This document shows positions 5,197 to 6,266 of a stretch of 6,266 nucleotides of DNA, one piece after another. The notes under the pieces are model-generated. The model made no database searches. It saw nothing but the letters and a program-made list of their open reading frames with translations, and had not been told where the DNA came from. The DNA is taken from positions 1-6,266 of the forward strand of contig JBHHZI010000174.1 of the NCBI GenBank assembly GCA_046757965.1, given 5' to 3'. Position 1 is the stretch's first letter. Every line of letters begins with the position of its first letter. The translations under genes were made by a program, and so were the position numbers. This stretch comes from JBHHZI01 sp046757965. GTDB taxonomy: Bacteria; Acidobacteriota; Polarisedimenticolia; SMYD01.

Positions 5197-6266
5197 ATGA
5201 TTCTCCATCGACACCGATCTCAGCGTTTCATCCCGCGCGTGCCGCGGAGCCGTCGCGCCAGGGACGGGCAGCGGGCCGCCGGCGTCGCGGCCGTCGCGCT
5301 TCTGATCGCCGCGTGTGGCCCGGGGCAGACAGACTCCTCGCCGGCCCCGGCAGCGGAGACGCCAGAAACCTGGTCGGTGACCGTACCTCTCGGTCTCTCC
5401 GACGACCTGCAGGCGCCTGCCGACAACCCGGTGACCCGCGACAAGGTGTTCCTGGGCCGCCTCCTGTATTACGACACCGCGCTGTCGGTGGCCGACGACG
5501 TCTCCTGCGCCACTTGCCACGATCCGGCCCGTGGCTTCACGGACCAGGCGTCCACCTCCACCGGCCACAAGGGCCAGAAGGGCACCCGCAGCGCCCCCAC
5601 GGTACTCAACGCCACCTACAGCTACTCCCAGTTCTGGGACGGACGGGCCGCGACGCTCGAGGAGCAGGCCCTCGGGCCAATTGCCAACCCCATCGAGATG
5701 GGCAACACCCTCGAGGGGATGGTGGCCAATCTGCGCGCCATCGAGGGATACGTCCCGCTGTTCGCCGCGGCGTTCGGCAGCGAAGAGATCAACCCCGACC
5801 GGGTGGCGAAGGCCATCGCGTCATTCGAGCGCACCATCCTGTCGGGCAACTCGGCCTGGGATCGCTTCATGGCCGGTGATGCCGGCGCCATGACCGATGC
5901 CCAGCAGCGCGGCTGGGAGCTGTTCCGGAACAAGGCCAAGTGCACCCTGTGCCACGCCGGCCAGACCTTCTCGGACTCCGATTTTCACAATCTGGGCGTC
6001 GGCATGGCCTCCGCCGACCCGGACCTCGGGCGGTTCGCCGTGACCGGCAAGGAAGAGGATCGCGGCGCCTTCAAGACGCCGACCGTGCGGGACCTCAGCC
6101 GCACAGCGCCGTACATGCACGACGGCAGCCAGAAGACACTCGAAGAGGTCGTGGCGTTTTACGACAAGGGGGGGGAGCCCAACCGCTGGCAGGACCCGCG
6201 GATCACTCCCCTGTCGCTGACACCGGCCGAGATCGACGACCTGGTCGCCTTCCTGCACGCCCTGGA
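5197..6266 (+). CDS. Di-heme cytochrome c peroxidase / MauG-family lipoprotein (C-terminus cut by window end)
   Basis: The frame is open from ATG 5197 to the window end (356 codons visible) with no stop. Residues 1-40 are a lipoprotein signal: an Arg-rich start, hydrophobic AAGVAAVALLIAAC and candidate lipidated Cys40, then a Ser/Pro/Ala linker to about 57. Two c-type heme sites follow: CATCH at 104-108 (VSCATCHDPARGFTD) and CTLCH at 249-253. Between them lie NATYSYSQFWDGRA (139-151) and ALGPIANPIEMGN (158-170). After the second heme come the conserved APYMHDGSQKTLEEVVAFYDKGG (304-326) and the closing helix LTPAEIDDLVAFLHAL. These define the bacterial di-heme peroxidase/MauG family, which takes electrons at one heme and reduces hydrogen peroxide, or oxidises a partner protein, at the other. 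Which of the two applies here cannot be told. The usual ending suggests only a few residues are missing. The lipid anchor would hold it at the periplasmic face of a membrane. Confidence 0.92.
   Translation, partial: MILHRHRSQRFIPRVPRSRRARDGQRAAGVAAVALLIAACGPGQTDSSPAPAAETPETWSVTVPLGLSDDLQAPADNPVTRDKVFLGRLLYYDTALSVADDVSCATCHDPARGFTDQASTSTGHKGQKGTRSAPTVLNATYSYSQFWDGRAATLEEQALGPIANPIEMGNTLEGMVANLRAIEGYVPLFAAAFGSEEINPDRVAKAIASFERTILSGNSAWDRFMAGDAGAMTDAQQRGWELFRNKAKCTLCHAGQTFSDSDFHNLGVGMASADPDLGRFAVTGKEEDRGAFKTPTVRDLSRTAPYMHDGSQKTLEEVVAFYDKGGEPNRWQDPRITPLSLTPAEIDDLVAFLHAL

Noticed and set aside
6168..6175. Run of eight G in the peroxidase gene as a possible phase-variable tract
   Set aside because: It encodes the conserved DKGGEP stretch of the family and the frame is intact, so it is explained by Lys-Gly-Gly-Glu codons.
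5821..6258. Minus-strand open frame (145 codons) opposite the peroxidase
   Set aside because: It is antisense to conserved di-heme peroxidase sequence, including the second heme site. No independent coding evidence was seen.

Overview
The window is very G+C-rich, with strong G/C preference at third codon positions. It carries five protein-coding genes that look like ordinary chromosomal genes of a Gram-negative bacterium, probably a proteobacterium. The evidence is two bacterial lipoprotein signals, a periplasmic-type di-heme cytochrome c peroxidase and a Kup potassium transporter. The phylum call is tentative. I see no tRNA, rRNA, CRISPR array, insertion sequence or phage gene.

Layout from left to right: (1) a minus-strand YbhB/YbcL-type PEBP (Raf-kinase-inhibitor-like) lipoprotein, 13-693; (2) a plus-strand exported or membrane-anchored metallo-beta-lactamase-fold hydrolase, 692-1861, head-to-head with gene 1 so that the two ATG codons share the bases CATG; (3) a minus-strand periplasmic transglutaminase-like protein, 1835-2881, convergent with gene 2 and overlapping it by 27 bp; (4) a 305-bp divergent intergenic region, 2882-3186, that holds an 89-bp-period imperfect tandem duplication; (5) kup, 3187-5094, starting with GTG inside the second repeat copy; (6) a 102-bp gap with a strong hairpin and a good Shine-Dalgarno sequence; (7) a di-heme cytochrome c peroxidase/MauG-family lipoprotein, 5197 to the window end, cut just before its natural C-terminus.

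Four of the five products appear to be exported or membrane-anchored, and the fifth (Kup) is an inner-membrane transporter, so the theme is cell envelope. The gene orientations do not make one operon. Only kup and the peroxidase run in the same direction, and a gap containing a hairpin separates them.

The most unusual structure is the kup leader. Each of the two tandem repeat copies encodes an 11-codon peptide (MIALRPRPEAR and MMTPRPGPETR) with a purine-rich ribosome-binding sequence upstream. Each ends in TGA overlapping a GTG codon (GTGA). The first GTG opens a 30-codon Arg-rich frame whose stop again overlaps the real kup GTG. This could be a duplicated start region left behind by tandem duplication, or a translational-coupling leader that controls potassium uptake. 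The sequence alone cannot decide.
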